In this document: positions 6,557 to 7,213 of the stretch, piece after piece
Layout of the letters: each line of letters opens with the position of its first letter
How positions within the stretch are numbered: position 1 is the first letter of the stretch
From: Campylobacterota bacterium
GTDB lineage: Bacteria; Campylobacterota; Campylobacteria; Campylobacterales; SZUA-545
Assembly (NCBI GenBank): GCA_030836705.1
Contig: JAUPLZ010000251.1
Location: 1-7,213, forward strand
Direction: 5' to 3'
DNA length: 7,213 nucleotides
Program-made: the position numbers and the translations under genes
The notes under the pieces: generated by a model
Databases searched by the model: none
What the model was told of the DNA's origin: nothing
The model's input: the letters and a program-made list of their open reading frames with translations, nothing else

Positions 6557-7213
6557 ATGTCAAAAAGTTTACTTACAAATCTTGTAGCGGTTTTTGTGGT
6601 TTTTATCTCGTTTTTTACGCCAGAGCCATACAAAAATATAATTTTATCAGCCGGACTTTTTGCACTTTCAGGAGCCATTACAAACTGGCTTGCCATCCAT
6701 ATGCTTTTTGAAAAAGTGCCTTTTTTATACGGTTCTGGAGTTATATTGGATAGATTTGAAGAGTTTAAGCTAGGAATTCACGGGCTTATAATGAATCAAT
6801 TTTTTACAAAAGAAAATCTTGAGAGGTTTTTTTCTTATGAAAAACCGTCTATTGATTTTGAGCCGATAATAGCCAAGACTGACATATCACCGGCTTTTGA
6901 ATCACTAAAAAATGCAGTAATGGAATCAAGCTTTGGCTCTATGCTGGCAATGTTTAAAGGCGCTTCACTTCTTGATGGGCTAAAAGATTCTTTTGAAAAA
7001 AAGATGAAAGCCTCTCTTGTAGAAATCACAAAAAGCGATAATTTTCAAAATACTCTAAAAAACGCCCTATCAAAAGGCGAATTAAAACATGAAATGCTTT
7101 TAAAGATAGACAAAATAGTCACTTCAAGACTAGACGAACTCACACCGCTAATGGTAAAAGACATAATCCAAAAAATGATAAAAGAGCATTTAGGATGGCT
7201 TGTCGTGTGGGGC
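6557..7213 (+). CDS. DUF445 family membrane protein (partial, 3' end missing)
   Basis: The frame opens at ATG 6557 and stays open to the right edge, giving 219 residues of a protein that should be roughly 380-420 aa. It begins with one or two N-terminal hydrophobic segments (about 6-20 and 27-45). The family signature then follows: SGAITNWLAIHMLFEKVP (38-55) with G-S-G-V-I just after, as in other DUF445 proteins (YheB/YjiN-like). A charged, helical region at about 90-205 is probably coiled-coil-like. The last visible residues, IKEHLGWLVVWG (208-219), match the conserved block that starts the next membrane segment. The function of DUF445 is not known. The gap to ligA is two bases, and GAGGG at 6546-6550, inside the end of ligA, serves as ribosome site with a six-base spacer, so the two genes are almost certainly co-transcribed. 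From memory, C. jejuni also has a predicted membrane protein (Cj0587) immediately after ligA (Cj0586), which suggests a conserved pair. Confidence 0.88.
   Translation, partial: MSKSLLTNLVAVFVVFISFFTPEPYKNIILSAGLFALSGAITNWLAIHMLFEKVPFLYGSGVILDRFEEFKLGIHGLIMNQFFTKENLERFFSYEKPSIDFEPIIAKTDISPAFESLKNAVMESSFGSMLAMFKGASLLDGLKDSFEKKMKASLVEITKSDNFQNTLKNALSKGELKHEMLLKIDKIVTSRLDELTPLMVKDIIQKMIKEHLGWLVVWG

Noticed and set aside
7194..7213. Adapter or vector sequence at the right end.
   Set aside because: The last bases encode the conserved DUF445 block HLGWLVVWG without interruption, so the right edge looks genomic.

Overview
The window is AT-rich, gene-dense bacterial DNA. Three things point to Campylobacterota (former Epsilonproteobacteria), in the range of Sulfurimonas, Sulfurospirillum or Campylobacter: the codon use (AAA, ATA, TTT and TTA dominate), the protein sequences, and the combination of htrA directly followed by an OmpR-type regulator and a kinase with ligA, tlyA and ribF close by. 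The genus cannot be fixed by reading alone. The first 14 bases match the end of the Illumina sequencing adapter, so the left edge is very probably the raw end of an assembled contig and not genomic DNA.

Layout. On the minus strand, reading leftwards from about 1230, are tlyA (S4-domain/FtsJ-like rRNA 2'-O-methyltransferase) and ribF (FAD synthetase/riboflavin kinase), overlapping by 14 nt; ribF is cut by the left edge. A 92-bp intergenic region (1199-1290) holds back-to-back promoters. On the plus strand, reading rightwards, are five tightly packed genes: htrA (periplasmic serine protease/chaperone with two PDZ domains), an OmpR-family response regulator, its membrane histidine kinase, ligA (NAD-dependent DNA ligase) and a DUF445 membrane protein cut by the right edge. 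Junctions in this run are +10 nt (or -14 nt, depending on the regulator start), -4, -4 and +2 nt. No terminator is visible between them, so it reads as one operon with translational coupling.

How the genes work together. HtrA, the regulator and the kinase form a plausible envelope-stress module resembling the htrA-cprR-cprS arrangement of Campylobacter jejuni: the kinase senses envelope state, the regulator controls transcription, and HtrA handles misfolded periplasmic protein. The essential replication ligase and the DUF445 protein lie downstream in the same apparent transcript. tlyA and ribF are housekeeping genes (ribosome modification, flavin cofactors) read divergently from the same control region.

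I see no mobile element, CRISPR, tRNA, rRNA or obviously new system. The points most worth a second look are the adapter remnant, the apparent AUA start codon of the response regulator, the coupling of ligA to a stress-response two-component operon, the phased direct repeat in the shared promoter region, and the degenerate ATP-binding G1 box of the kinase.
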